Notes: generated by a model not told the origin, from the letters alone. A DNA stretch of 64,000 nucleotides from Acidobacteriota bacterium (GCA_029781855.1 JAKOVX010000007.1:1-64000), one strand, 5' to 3'; shown: positions 38,033 to 46,753, numbered from the stretch's first letter. A program made the numbers and translations.

Positions 38033-39442
38033 CTAAGAACCCTTTTTCGCAGCTTTCTTTGCGGGTTCCTTCTTTTTGGCCGCTTTTTTCGGCTTTTCAA
38101 CTTCCTGCGGTTGTCCGACAGATTCGTCGATCCATTCACCCTCAACTATCTTCGCCTTGGCTACGACGGCTTCGATCGCCTTACGGGTTTTCAGACTGTT
38201 GCGAATATTATCGAGGGCTCCCTTCTGGCTCGTAAGAGATTTTCTGACGTCCTCCGGAGTTACCCGATAGTATTCTGCCATCTTGGCGATCTCTTCGTCG
38301 ACGTCCGTCTCCGAAACCACAACCTTTTCGATCTCAGCAACCTTGTCCAGTAATACAGCACCACGTACGTCTCGTTCTGCCTGTGTCCGCATATTACCGT
38401 ATGCCATTTGAACGAAATTCTCATCGACTTTGTTCAGGTCGACGCCTCGTTGCTGCATATCTTCGGCAAAATTATTGAGCAGATTGCGCGCTTGGTTTTC
38501 AATAAGCGAATTTGGCACCTCGAACGCGTTGTCCTCGATAAGTTTGGCGATCGCACTATTCCGTACACGGGCATCAGCGTCGGCCTTGGCGTACGTTTCG
38601 AGGTCGGCCTTGAGCTTTTTTCGAAGGTCGGCCATCGATTTGTAGCCTTCGTCGAGGCTCTTTGCCCAGTCGTCATTAGCCTCGGGGGTCTCTGTTCGAC
38701 CAACGGATTTGATCTTTGCCTTGTAGTGTAAAGTCTTACCGGCTAATGCCTCAGATGAAAACGTTTCAGGATACGCAACAGTGAACTGCTTTTCCTCGTC
38801 CGCTTCTACACCGACAAGATTCTCCGTGAACGACTTTTCGATGACCTCGTCTCCCAGAACTACTTCCAGGTCGTTGGCCGAGATAGGCTCTCCGTTCGGG
38901 TCGTCGTCAAATGTTCCCTCGAGATCGGCGATCACCGTGTCACCGATCTTCGACTTTCGCCCTTCGACCGGAATGAGAGCGGCTTCCTTTTGCAATCGCT
39001 CAGCGATGAGAGCCTCGACCTCGCCGTCGGCAAGCGGTTTGACCCGACGCGTAACTTCGATCCCGTCATACTTAGGCGTCGGGATCTCCGGCATCACTTC
39101 GACGTGAGCATGGAGCGACAGCGGAACGGTGCCGTTAACGACTGCGTTTTCGTGATCATCAAGATGCAGATGGGGTTCAGTCAGGGGATGCAGGCCGTGT
39201 TCCTCGATCGCGCCAGCGACCGCCGCAGGTATAACTTCCTGCAGCACGTCGCCCCTGATCTCTTCCTTAAATCGGACCCGAACGACGTCGACCGGGGCAA
39301 ATCCTTTTCGGAACCCGGGCACATTAGCCCGTTTGGCGTACTTCTGACTAACCTTGCCGTAAGCTTCTTTCAGCGTTGCGGCATCGATCTCGATCTTAAG
39401 TTCTTTTTGAGTAGGTGAAACCTCTTTAATTTCGCTTTTCAT
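38033..39442 (-). CDS. tig: Trigger factor with a lysine/alanine-rich tail
   Basis: Ribosome-bound chaperone of 469 residues. Ribosome-binding loop region: RANVPGFRKGFAPVDVV, with the GFRKG signature near residue 45. The FKBP-like prolyl isomerase part follows (GDTVIADLEGTF, GEPISANDLEVVLGD), then the helical C-terminal arms. The last 30 or so residues are unusual: a Lys/Ala/Pro stretch (KPKKAAKKKEPAKKAAKKGS) like histone H1 tails, beyond the normal chaperone end. It may add nucleic-acid or ribosome affinity; this is inference. Confidence 0.94.
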   Translation of the reverse strand: MKSEIKEVSPTQKELKIEIDAATLKEAYGKVSQKYAKRANVPGFRKGFAPVDVVRVRFKEEIRGDVLQEVIPAAVAGAIEEHGLHPLTEPHLHLDDHENAVVNGTVPLSLHAHVEVMPEIPTPKYDGIEVTRRVKPLADGEVEALIAERLQKEAALIPVEGRKSKIGDTVIADLEGTFDDDPNGEPISANDLEVVLGDEVIEKSFTENLVGVEADEEKQFTVAYPETFSSEALAGKTLHYKAKIKSVGRTETPEANDDWAKSLDEGYKSMADLRKKLKADLETYAKADADARVRNSAIAKLIEDNAFEVPNSLIENQARNLLNNFAEDMQQRGVDLNKVDENFVQMAYGNMRTQAERDVRGAVLLDKVAEIEKVVVSETDVDEEIAKMAEYYRVTPEDVRKSLTSQKGALDNIRNSLKTRKAIEAVVAKAKIVEGEWIDESVGQPQEVEKPKKAAKKKEPAKKAAKKGS

Positions 39443-39544
39443 TTACAGGGAAAAGAATATCGAAGCAGCGGAGAAATGTCGAATTCGCAAGTAGTTGCGT
39501 GCCGCTGGAACTAGCTGCCGGAGCGTATTGCTCAAGAGCTCCGT

Positions 39545-39589
39545 AAAAAGAAACAACCGGCCAGTTATCATTCTCAACAACTGGTCCGG
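39545..39589 (-). terminator. Intrinsic terminator of tRNA-Leu
   Basis: On the minus strand CCGGaCCAGTT pairs with AACTGGCCGG (ten pairs and a bulged A), followed by a T-rich run. It starts about 11 bp after the tRNA 3' end. Confidence 0.8.
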
Positions 39590-39599
39590 CTGTAGATCT

Positions 39600-39684
39600 T
39601 GGTGCCGAGGGCGAGACTCGAACTCGCACGTCTTTCGACGCTAGATCCTAAGTCTAGTGCGTCTGCCAATTTCGCCACCTCGGC
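39600..39684 (-). tRNA. tRNA-Leu (anticodon TAG)
   Basis: Read on the minus strand: acceptor GCCGAGG paired with CCTCGGC, D arm with TGGCGAAATTGGCAGACGC, anticodon stem CTAGA/TCTAG around loop CTTAGGA with anticodon TAG, a long variable arm (CGTCGAAAGACG) typical of class II tRNAs, TTCGAGTC T loop and encoded CCA. Length 85 nt fits tRNA-Leu. Confidence 0.95.
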
Positions 39685-39734
39685 ACATTGGCAAATAAAG
39701 AATCTACCGAATCCCGCACTCGATGTCTAGCCGC

Positions 39735-39998
39735 CTACTTGTGGAGGTACTTCTTGTCGTATTCGTCCCACGACATATCAAAATCGCGTGCGTTAATGGA
39801 TCCGGCCGTCGAACCGCCGTCGATGTATTTTTGTTCGGCCTTGATGAAGAGCCGATACCCTCCGTATCCGATCGCTCCGAGAATGCCGATCCAAAATGCG
39901 CACCAGAGCAGCGACGAGAGGAAGCCGAGTACCCACAACAGCAGCATTCCGACGAAGATCAACCCGATCGCAGCGAGAATATATTTGATAATGTTCAT
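39735..39998 (-). CDS. Small membrane protein of unknown function
   Basis: An 87-residue protein with two hydrophobic segments (IIKYILAAIGLIFVGMLLLWVL and, after a short turn, LLWCAFWIGILGAIGYGG, each read as one helix) and an acidic-aromatic C-terminal tail (FDMSWDEYDKKYLHK) probably on the cytoplasmic side. The start at 39998 is fixed by GGAGGA seven bases upstream; the frame continues 19 codons further without such a site. No family recognised. It is divergent from murE, with about 100 bp between the starts. Confidence 0.7.
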   Translation of the reverse strand: MNIIKYILAAIGLIFVGMLLLWVLGFLSSLLWCAFWIGILGAIGYGGYRLFIKAEQKYIDGGSTAGSINARDFDMSWDEYDKKYLHK

Positions 39999-40005
39999 TT
40001 TGAAA

Positions 40006-40011
40006 TCCTCC
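40006..40011 (-). promoter_or_regulatory. Strong ribosome binding site of the small membrane protein
   Basis: GGAGGA on the minus strand with a 7-nt spacer to the ATG at 39998; decides the start. Confidence 0.8.
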
Positions 40012-40103
40012 GACTCTAATTCTACTACGATTTTCTGAGCTGATTGTTCGTGCAAAATTTTCGGCTGTCGTATAATTCACTTTCGGAACCCCATTTTTTT
40101 GAC

Positions 40104-41600
40104 GTGAACGAACCACAGATCAACATTCAGCAAGTCTCCAACGCAATTGGCGCAACGTATCCATGTGATGGGTCGGCAACGGTAACCGATGTGACCCACG
40201 ATTCCCGACAGGCACGTGAGGGGACGCTGTTTGTTGCGATCAAGGGCACGACGATGGATGGGCATCGCTTCGTCGATGATGTAATGCGCCGCGGAGCGGT
40301 CGGGATAATTTCAGAGTCAGACGTTCCCGAGGGATTTGAGGGGGTGTGGCTAAAGGTCGCGAACGCCCGAGAGGCTCTGGCCAAGGCTGCGGCGGCGATC
40401 AATGGTGATCCGTCGCACGACCTTGCCCTGATCGGAATCACCGGGACCAACGGCAAGACCACTACCACATATCTTTGTTACGCTCTCGCCCAGGCTTGCG
40501 ACCGTAAAGCAGCGATGCTCTCGACGGTCGAATACCGCATCGGTTCCGAAAGCGAGCCCGCTGTTCGGACGACGCCCGAGGCATCGGATACTAACCGGTT
40601 CCTCCGAAGGGCCGTCGACGCCGGTTGTACGGTCGGCGTGATGGAGGCTTCGTCGCAGGCGCTCGATCTGCACCGGTGCGATTGGCTGCGATTCAAGGTC
40701 GCGGTATTTACCAATCTCACCCGCGATCACCTCGATTACCATCACACGATGGAGAATTACTACGAGGCGAAAAAGCGGCTCTTTGACGGGCGCCTTGGCG
40801 AAAAGCCGGGTTCGAGTGTCATCAACATCGACGATGAATGGGGCAGGAAGCTCGCGGCCGAACTTACGGCGGACGGCCAGCGAGTCGTGACCTTTGCACA
40901 GGACCGAGAGGCGGACCTTACCGCCAAAAATGTAGAGGTGAGCCTGGTCCGTGGGACGTCATTTGTTCTGTCAACGCCGGCCGGAGAACGAACGGTTACT
41001 TCCCCGCTGGTTGGCCGTCCGCATGTTTACAACATGCTGTCGGCATCGGCCGCCGCACTTGAATTGGGTTTCGATCTTGAACACATCGTTCAAGGACTTT
41101 CGACCTGCGGCGGAGCACCGGGCAGGTTCGAGCGGGTTCCGCACGACGGAGATTTTGCTGTGGTTGTTGATTACGCCCACACTGACGACGCTCTTCTAAA
41201 CACGCTGCAGACGGCACGCGATCTGGCGGAAGGCAGGGTCATAACCGTGTTTGGCTGCGGCGGTGACCGTGATCGGTCAAAGCGGAAACCCATGGGCGAG
41301 GCAGCGGCGAAATTCAGCGATCTTGTGATAATAACTTCGGACAATCCTCGTAACGAAGACCCGCTAGCGATCATTTCCGAGATCGAGGCTGGTGTTGTCG
41401 GCCATAATGTTCCATATGAGGTCATCGCCGACCGCCGCGATGCGATCTACCGTGCGGTTGCGGTGGCATGGGCCAACGACGTGGTCATTATCGCCGGAAA
41501 GGGCCACGAGAATTATCAGATCGTCGGCTCAGAAAAGTATCATTTTGACGACGCAGAGGTCGCCGCCGAGGCACTTGCCAAGCGGAGTGAGGAAGATTAG
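40104..41600 (+). CDS. murE: UDP-MurNAc-tripeptide synthetase MurE (meso-DAP type)
   Basis: Mur ligase of 498 residues that adds the third residue to the peptidoglycan stem peptide. The ATP loop is GITGTNGKTTTTYLC; ARTTPEASDTNRFLR-like substrate residues and the C-terminal DNPRNEDP box follow. The DNPR motif is the known signature for meso-diaminopimelate, so the wall is DAP type. No ATG is available near the conserved start, and the GTG at 40104 gives a normal N-terminus; a TATAAT hexamer at 40071-40076 may be the promoter -10. It stands apart from other mur genes, which is unusual but seen in many lineages. Confidence 0.93.
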   Translation: MNEPQINIQQVSNAIGATYPCDGSATVTDVTHDSRQAREGTLFVAIKGTTMDGHRFVDDVMRRGAVGIISESDVPEGFEGVWLKVANAREALAKAAAAINGDPSHDLALIGITGTNGKTTTTYLCYALAQACDRKAAMLSTVEYRIGSESEPAVRTTPEASDTNRFLRRAVDAGCTVGVMEASSQALDLHRCDWLRFKVAVFTNLTRDHLDYHHTMENYYEAKKRLFDGRLGEKPGSSVINIDDEWGRKLAAELTADGQRVVTFAQDREADLTAKNVEVSLVRGTSFVLSTPAGERTVTSPLVGRPHVYNMLSASAAALELGFDLEHIVQGLSTCGGAPGRFERVPHDGDFAVVVDYAHTDDALLNTLQTARDLAEGRVITVFGCGGDRDRSKRKPMGEAAAKFSDLVIITSDNPRNEDPLAIISEIEAGVVGHNVPYEVIADRRDAIYRAVAVAWANDVVIIAGKGHENYQIVGSEKYHFDDAEVAAEALAKRSEED

Positions 41601-41932
41601 GAAGCCTCGGACGCTCGGACCAGATTGGCGAGCAGGTCGCGTTGATCCGCGGAGATCGGGTCGAATCTGACACCAAAACCGATCTCAACAACGTGATTTG
41701 CTATCTTCCCGTTGAACTGAACTTTCATTCCATCGGCAAGCGGAATAAAGACCCGCACCGGTTCGCCGTCGTCTACTTCGCCGGAACTCAACACAAAACA
41801 GCCTCCTACGCTCACATCACTCAGAGCTCCGGCTTGCCGGCCATACGTAGTTTCCCATTCGATGTCCACGATCACCAGATATCGTTTTGAACCGCGGCGT
41901 TCGAGACCGCTGCGTCTGTCTTGCGATGCCAT
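41597..41932 (-). CDS. PilZ-domain protein (putative cyclic-di-GMP sensor)
   Basis: A single PilZ domain of 111 residues. Both c-di-GMP binding motifs are visible: the arginine box RRGSKR at residues 12-17 and DVSVGG near residue 40, followed by beta strands to GFGVRFDPIS. It has no second output domain, so it should act by binding a partner. Its 3' end overlaps murE by four bases in convergent orientation. It is four bases downstream of the APC permease start region's opposite end and read in the same direction as that gene, possibly co-transcribed from it. Confidence 0.85.
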   Translation of the reverse strand: MASQDRRSGLERRGSKRYLVIVDIEWETTYGRQAGALSDVSVGGCFVLSSGEVDDGEPVRVFIPLADGMKVQFNGKIANHVVEIGFGVRFDPISADQRDLLANLVRASEAS

Positions 41933-41937
41933 AAATC

Positions 41938-43434
41938 CTATTCTTCGTCGTCCGGAGACTTCCTCCTTATTTTAGTGAAGTAGTAATAGACCGGTAATCC
42001 CAGAATGATCAACGCGATCCCGGTGAGCGATTGCTTTGGCGAATCGACGATCGTCCGGTAAAGCAGCCATGCCGCAACGAACAAAAATACGATCGGGACA
42101 ACCGGAAAGCCCCAGGCTTTATAAGGCCTTGGCAGATCCGGGTACTTTCGCCTGTAAATGAAAATAGACGAAGTGATCAACGCATAAAAGATCCACGACC
42201 CGAAAATGACGTAATCGGTAAGCGTGTCAAACGAACCCGTAAGTGCAAGCAAACAGGCAATAAAACCCATCAGCAGAACGGAACTCACCGGTACGTGGTT
42301 GACTGAAAGCTTGCCGAAGGTGTTGAACATCAACCCGTCTTTCGCCATCGCGTACGGCACTCGTGCACCGGCAAGCAATGAAGTGTGAAGCGTTCCCAGC
42401 GACGACAGCATCAACCCAACTGTAAAAAATGCGATCGCCGCACCGGTCGCCATACTCGCGACATCACCGCCGAAGAACATACTTACGACGACCTTGGCGA
42501 CGGATGAGTTCCGCGACACTGATGCGATCGTCGTCGGGTCGAGAACGAAAAAGTACGCGACATGGGCGATGACGTAAAGAGCGATGACGAGCACCGTGCT
42601 GCCGATGATAGCCAGCGGAATGTTTCGGTTTGGATCTTTGACCTCTCCGGCCACAAAAGTGAGATTGTTCCACCCGTCGTATCCCCACAGAGCTCCCAAC
42701 ATCGCGGCCGCAAATCCACCTAAAAATGTGTAAGACGGCGAACCAAAATTGACCGAGTCGGCGACACCTTCGCACGTTCCGCCCGTGTTCATCATCGAGA
42801 AATGGACGAAATTGCCGCTCACGAGTACAAATGCTCCGACAGCGACAAAGAATATCAACGCCATTTTCACGAACGTCAGCACCGTCGCGATCTGCCCGTT
42901 CAGGCTGACGGAGGCACAGTTCAAGGTCGTAAAGATGACGATCACCATCAACGCAACGATCTGAAGCGTGGTCAATTCGTAATGCCAGCCGAGTATGTCG
43001 AACGACGTGAGCGTCTGCGCGAGTTGGTTGCCGAGGAAATCGTTCAGTCCGATCGCGAACGCCATTCCCGCCGCCGCCTGCGAACCGGGCCGGGCAATGA
43101 AGATCTGCATCCAGCCGTACAGGAAACTCGACAGTTTGCCGTATGTGTCGCGAAGGAACACGTACTCGCCGCCCGCCTCCGGCTTCATCGCGGTCAACTC
43201 GGCGTAGGTCAGTGCTCCCGCTAGCGAAAGCAGGCCGGCCGCGATCCAGGCGGCAATTACCCATTTCGGGCTGCCGACGTTGCAGGTCATTACGCGTGCT
43301 TTCAAAAACACGCCCGTGCCAATGACGTTGCCGATTATCACGGAGACGGCCGCGATCAGCCCAAGGCCTCGGACTAACGTCTTTGTCTGACTGATTTCGG
43401 GGTTCATATTGTTCGCGGGTTCGACTTGCAACAT
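41938..43434 (-). CDS. APC-family amino acid permease
   Basis: Inner-membrane transporter of about 498 residues with twelve hydrophobic segments. The first helix carries the broken-helix signature SVIIGNVIGTGVFLK of the APC superfamily; AGALTYAELTAMKPEAGGEY follows in helices 2-3, as in the LAT/SteT-like branch of amino acid exchangers. The sixth-helix region reads GALWGYDGWNNLTFVAGE, typical of L-type transporters. Two starts are possible (43434 or the ATG at 43407); neither has a clear ribosome site. Substrate is likely a neutral or Ser/Thr-type amino acid, by family only. Confidence 0.85.
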   Translation of the reverse strand: MLQVEPANNMNPEISQTKTLVRGLGLIAAVSVIIGNVIGTGVFLKARVMTCNVGSPKWVIAAWIAAGLLSLAGALTYAELTAMKPEAGGEYVFLRDTYGKLSSFLYGWMQIFIARPGSQAAAGMAFAIGLNDFLGNQLAQTLTSFDILGWHYELTTLQIVALMVIVIFTTLNCASVSLNGQIATVLTFVKMALIFFVAVGAFVLVSGNFVHFSMMNTGGTCEGVADSVNFGSPSYTFLGGFAAAMLGALWGYDGWNNLTFVAGEVKDPNRNIPLAIIGSTVLVIALYVIAHVAYFFVLDPTTIASVSRNSSVAKVVVSMFFGGDVASMATGAAIAFFTVGLMLSSLGTLHTSLLAGARVPYAMAKDGLMFNTFGKLSVNHVPVSSVLLMGFIACLLALTGSFDTLTDYVIFGSWIFYALITSSIFIYRRKYPDLPRPYKAWGFPVVPIVFLFVAAWLLYRTIVDSPKQSLTGIALIILGLPVYYYFTKIRRKSPDDEE

Positions 43435-43487
43435 ATTACGCGAAAACGACTTTCAAGTGAAATTTTGTTCCGTGATAATATCGCCCT

Positions 43488-44786
43488 GTGCTGGAGCTCG
43501 ACATCAGTGCGGACGGCCTCGTATCCGCGTTACTTTCAATCGCCGAGACCGAGCCTGTCTGCATTCTAGACAGCTGCGGCGTCGGGAATCTCGGCTCGCA
43601 TCTGCTGATCGCCGGGATCGAACCCGAATTTTCCCTTTCGACCGGCGATATTGATCCCGAAAGTATCCTCTATCAACTGGACGGGATGGCCCGCGGCGAA
43701 TTGGCCGCTATTTTCACTCTTTCATACGACTTCGGCGTCCGATTGAACGGGATCAAGCCATTTGATCACGACGACGCGGTTTCGGAGCCCGACCTCTTCC
43801 TCTCTACTTTTAGAACGCTGATCGTGCATGACTATAATGCTCAGCGGACTTACCTTTTGGGAGACAGATCGAGCTTTCAGCGAACTAGAAAGAAACTCAT
43901 CGCCGCGGTTCCGTTTAGGCCGGCTGCGATCGAACCATCAGTTGCCGAGTCCAACTTCACGAAATTGTCTTATCTGGAAGCGATCGAGACGATCAAGGAA
44001 CGTATCCGGTCCGGGGACACTTATCAGACGAATCTTACCCAACAATTTCGGGTCAAATTGGCGAATGGCCTGAAACCGGCAGACGTTTTCTACCGACTGC
44101 GCAAGAACAATCCGGCCCCTTTTTCCGCGTTCATCCAACGTCCCGGATCTACGGTGGTATCGTCGTCGCCCGAACGTTTTTTTCAAGTCTCGGATGGCAG
44201 AATAAGTACCTCACCGATCAAAGGAACGAGGCCCCGCGGAGCGGACGATGAAGATGACCGGCGAATGCGGGACGAGTTGCTCGCAAGTGGAAAGGACCGG
44301 GCCGAAAACACGATGATCGTCGATCTTCTGCGTAACGATCTTGGCCGCGTATGCGAATTTGGCAGCGTACATGTCGACGATCTCTGCGTTCTCGAGGAAC
44401 ATCCGACACTGTTCCATTTGGTTTCGACCGTCAGCGGCAAGCCGCGAACCACCGTCAGCCTATCCGACATCTTTCGGGCAGTCTTCCCATGCGGTTCGAT
44501 CACCGGTGCCCCGAAAATAAGCACGATGCGCATCATTGACGAGATCGAGCCGTCCGCACGCGGCCTCTCAATGGGGGCGATCGGATATTTTGTTCCCGGG
44601 AATATATTCGGGCTACCGCCGACAATTGACGTCAGCGTCGCCATCCGAACTATGGTCATTCGCGACGACGTTGCGACATTCAACGTCGGCGGCGGAATTG
44701 TCATCGACAGCGACCCGAACAGTGAATTCGCCGAGTCCTTGACGAAGGCAAAGGCCTTATTTGACGCTTTGGGCGTTACGAATTGA
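43488..44786 (+). CDS. pabB: Aminodeoxychorismate synthase component I
   Basis: Chorismate-using enzyme of folate synthesis, 432 residues; with a PabA glutaminase it makes 4-amino-4-deoxychorismate. The C-terminal chorismate-binding domain has SSPERFFQVSDGRI, the PIKGT lysine motif expected for PabB (ISTSPIKGTRPRG), DLLRNDLGRV, and FPCGSITGAPKISTMRII. The alternative anthranilate synthase TrpE normally lacks this PIKGT lysine, so PabB is preferred. The GTG start follows a GATAAT hexamer that ends eight bases before it, suggesting a leaderless transcript. No pabA or pabC adjoins it. Confidence 0.9.
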   Translation: MLELDISADGLVSALLSIAETEPVCILDSCGVGNLGSHLLIAGIEPEFSLSTGDIDPESILYQLDGMARGELAAIFTLSYDFGVRLNGIKPFDHDDAVSEPDLFLSTFRTLIVHDYNAQRTYLLGDRSSFQRTRKKLIAAVPFRPAAIEPSVAESNFTKLSYLEAIETIKERIRSGDTYQTNLTQQFRVKLANGLKPADVFYRLRKNNPAPFSAFIQRPGSTVVSSSPERFFQVSDGRISTSPIKGTRPRGADDEDDRRMRDELLASGKDRAENTMIVDLLRNDLGRVCEFGSVHVDDLCVLEEHPTLFHLVSTVSGKPRTTVSLSDIFRAVFPCGSITGAPKISTMRIIDEIEPSARGLSMGAIGYFVPGNIFGLPPTIDVSVAIRTMVIRDDVATFNVGGGIVIDSDPNSEFAESLTKAKALFDALGVTN

Positions 44787-44830
44787 ATCCGGTTGATTAT
44801 CACCATTTAAATTCCCAGCTATTGGTTACA

Positions 44831-44843
44831 TGTTCCGGGAACA
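44831..44843. promoter_or_regulatory. Palindrome TGTTCCGGGAACA before exbD
   Basis: A perfect 6-1-6 inverted repeat in the 114-bp gap between pabB and the ExbD gene. It could be an operator for a dimeric regulator; the GTTC/GAAC halves recall some LexA boxes, but the spacing differs. Only a candidate. Confidence 0.3.
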
Positions 44844-44887
44844 ATTCAAAAGATTCGGTGTCTAATTCCGCTGACAGCATTCTTTTG

Positions 44888-44893
44888 AAGGAG
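44888..44893 (+). promoter_or_regulatory. Strong ribosome binding site of the exbD-like gene
   Basis: AAGGAG seven bases before the ATG at 44901. Confidence 0.75.
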
Positions 44894-44900
44894 TACGCCG

Positions 44901-45365
44901 ATGACATCCCCAAAAATTAACGTGACGCCGCTGATCGATGTTTTGCTCGTCCTCTTGATCATCTTTATGGTCGTCGCCCCCCTGAGACCGACTGCCTTTA
45001 AGGCCAGGATCCCGAACGAGCCCAAAATAACCGGTGAGGTCGATCCAAATCCCGACACGCTGGTCGCGACGCTCGAAGCGGATGGCTCCCTTCGGCTTAA
45101 CAAAGAATCCGGTTTCGGAACGATCGACGACCCGGGAAAACTGATCGATTCGCTAAAAGACGTATTTGCGAAACGGGTCGAGAACGACGACATTTCAGCC
45201 GCCTTCGCCGACGAACCGGGACGACCGACTCCGGATCGTGTCGAACGGACAGTGTTCATCAGGGCCCCGCGTTCAACCGGCTACGGACAGGTCGCAAAAT
45301 TGGTCGACGCGGTGAAAACCGCAGGAGCTTTCCCGATCAGCCTCCAGATCGACGATCTGCAGTAA
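44901..45365 (+). CDS. ExbD/TolR-family transport protein
   Basis: A 154-residue inner-membrane protein that, with an ExbB/TolQ channel, uses the proton gradient to energise outer-membrane processes. The short start KINVTPLIDVLLVLLIIFM includes the essential membrane Asp in the helix, followed by a periplasmic domain (TLVATLEADGSLRLNKESGF, then VFIRAPRSTGYGQVAKLVDA). No ExbB, TolQ or TonB gene lies nearby, so its partner must be elsewhere. A J-domain gene follows in the same direction. Confidence 0.9.
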   Translation: MTSPKINVTPLIDVLLVLLIIFMVVAPLRPTAFKARIPNEPKITGEVDPNPDTLVATLEADGSLRLNKESGFGTIDDPGKLIDSLKDVFAKRVENDDISAAFADEPGRPTPDRVERTVFIRAPRSTGYGQVAKLVDAVKTAGAFPISLQIDDLQ

Positions 45366-45468
45366 TTTGTCTTCGGGCGATGCCGTAAATCGTGATATCA
45401 TTTTCTCGTCCGACTCTCCTTTTTACGGACAAGAATCCAGTCGCTGCGACGTTTGCTCATCTGCCCGG

Positions 45469-46287
45469 ATGGTAAATTATTACGATATCCTCAAAGTTCC
45501 GCAGAAGGCCACTGGAGCCGAGATCAAATCGGCATATCGGCGCCTTGCCCGCAAACTTCACCCGGACCGCAATAACGGATCCGAAGAAACCGCGTTGAAA
45601 TTCGCCGCGATAGCCGAGGCATATGAGGTGCTTGGGAATGCAAAGGAACGCGTCAAATACGACCGCCGGCTCGTCGATGCTCAGTACCGTTCGAACGGCA
45701 ACGGCGACTCGTTCTTCGATTCGGCCAATCCGCACGCACGCCGTTGGCGGCAAATGGTGTATGAAAAGCGCTACAACGACATAATCGACCGGATGATCGC
45801 CGAGGAACGCGAGGAAGCGATGGCGTTCCAAAAGGTCGTGTATCCGACCGTTGCGTTCTACGTCACAACCGTGCTTGCTACCGCATTCAAACCAACGATC
45901 TTCGCCAACTCCGAGATCATCGGAAAGATCATTATCGTCGGCCTTTTCATCAGCGGCGTGATCCATGTGATCGGACGAATTCGGGACGGCTTCGAACGCT
46001 ACACCGAGAACGAGGACAACATCCACGACTCGATACTCGATGACCAGGAACGCAAGTCGAAGCCGTACTCAAGGATCGGTACCGCTGCGGTCCTGGCCGC
46101 GGGATTTGTGCTCTGCCTGCTCGGCGGCTACATTATCGGGACCCAGCTGGATTTTGCTGAGGCGTCGATGCCATCGATGTTCGGCAGCCAGCTTAGTCTC
46201 GAATTCCTTTTTTACCCGCCGATCGTGACGTTATTCGTTGACCTGATGCATATGTTTGCTTCGCGGATCGAGCATCCGACACGATGA
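45469..46287 (+). CDS. Membrane protein with N-terminal J domain
   Basis: A 272-residue DnaJ-like protein. The J domain covers residues 1-66 (NYYDILKVPQKATGAEIKSAYRRL) with the HPD motif intact (KLHPDRN), so it should stimulate an Hsp70. After a charged linker come two or more membrane segments (VAFYVTTVLATAF, IIIVGLFISGVIHVIG, then AAVLAAGFVLCLLGGY), which tether it to the inner membrane. It lacks the Gly/Phe and zinc regions of true DnaJ. The ATG at 45469 is the natural J-domain start although the frame opens 34 codons earlier. Confidence 0.85.
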   Translation: MVNYYDILKVPQKATGAEIKSAYRRLARKLHPDRNNGSEETALKFAAIAEAYEVLGNAKERVKYDRRLVDAQYRSNGNGDSFFDSANPHARRWRQMVYEKRYNDIIDRMIAEEREEAMAFQKVVYPTVAFYVTTVLATAFKPTIFANSEIIGKIIIVGLFISGVIHVIGRIRDGFERYTENEDNIHDSILDDQERKSKPYSRIGTAAVLAAGFVLCLLGGYIIGTQLDFAEASMPSMFGSQLSLEFLFYPPIVTLFVDLMHMFASRIEHPTR

Positions 46288-46294
46288 GGCTTGT

Positions 46295-46323
46295 TTGACA
46301 AAGTACTAAGTTGCTTTTATACT
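46295..46323 (+). promoter_or_regulatory. Near-consensus sigma70-type promoter of rpsT
   Basis: TTGACA (46295-46300) and TATACT (46318-46323) with an exact 17-bp spacer, one mismatch from the sigma70 consensus. Transcription would start near 46330, giving a leader of about 42 nt before rpsT. Confidence 0.85.
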
Positions 46324-46371
46324 TTTCAATTCGCTTGAACCCCAGACGGATTGACAAGCGAGTTACTTAAA

Positions 46372-46638
46372 ATGGCTAATCATAAATCAGCAGAGAAACG
46401 GGTTCGTCAGAACGCCAAACGCAAAGAGATCAACCGCAGCAACCGCAGCAAACTGCGAACTTCGATAAAGAAGCTCCGGACGGCTGTCGCCAGCGAAGAC
46501 AAAGCGGCCAGCACCGAGTTGCTGTTCCCGACGGTTTCGATCATCGACAAGGCCGTGAACAAAGGCATCATTCACCGGAATACTGCCGCTCGCTATAAGT
46601 CGAGACTGACCAAGCACGTCAACGAATTGGCTAAATAG
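46372..46638 (+). CDS. rpsT: 30S ribosomal protein S20
   Basis: Small basic ribosomal protein of 88 residues binding 16S rRNA. The start ANHKSAEKRVRQNAKRK and the C-terminal DKAVNKGIIHRNTAARYKSR are diagnostic. The ATG at 46372 gives the standard MANHKSA start; the frame opens seven codons upstream. It has its own strong promoter and a terminator after it, so it is a single-gene unit. Confidence 0.97.
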   Translation: MANHKSAEKRVRQNAKRKEINRSNRSKLRTSIKKLRTAVASEDKAASTELLFPTVSIIDKAVNKGIIHRNTAARYKSRLTKHVNELAK

Positions 46639-46649
46639 GTTTCAAATGT

Positions 46650-46667
46650 AAAGACCATTTGGTCTTT
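46650..46667 (+). other. Perfect hairpin after rpsT
   Basis: AAAGACC, loop ATTT, GGTCTTT: a 7-bp stem 12 bp after the rpsT stop and 13 bp before the main terminator. No T-run follows; it may protect the mRNA 3' end. Confidence 0.6.
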
Positions 46668-46680
46668 CCAAGAGTTCCGA

Positions 46681-46709
46681 AAGCAGGTTTATCGAACCTG
46701 CTTTTTTTT
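46681..46709 (+). terminator. Intrinsic terminator of rpsT
   Basis: AAGCAGGTT, loop TATCG, AACCTGCTT: nine perfect pairs followed by a run of T (eight with the stem end). Confidence 0.93.
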
Positions 46710-46753
46710 GCGCCCGGACACTCAAATTTGAATGATACGCCGGTCATATTTGC

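Noticed and set aside
42464..43264. Antisense-phase open frame of 266 codons over the APC permease
   Set aside because: Same strand, shifted frame, Arg-rich and without hydrophobic or domain features; the permease frame is clear.
43476..43481. A second -10 reading (TAATAT) for pabB
   Set aside because: It ends six bases before the GTG and overlaps GATAAT; both are possible, and only one was reported to avoid double counting.
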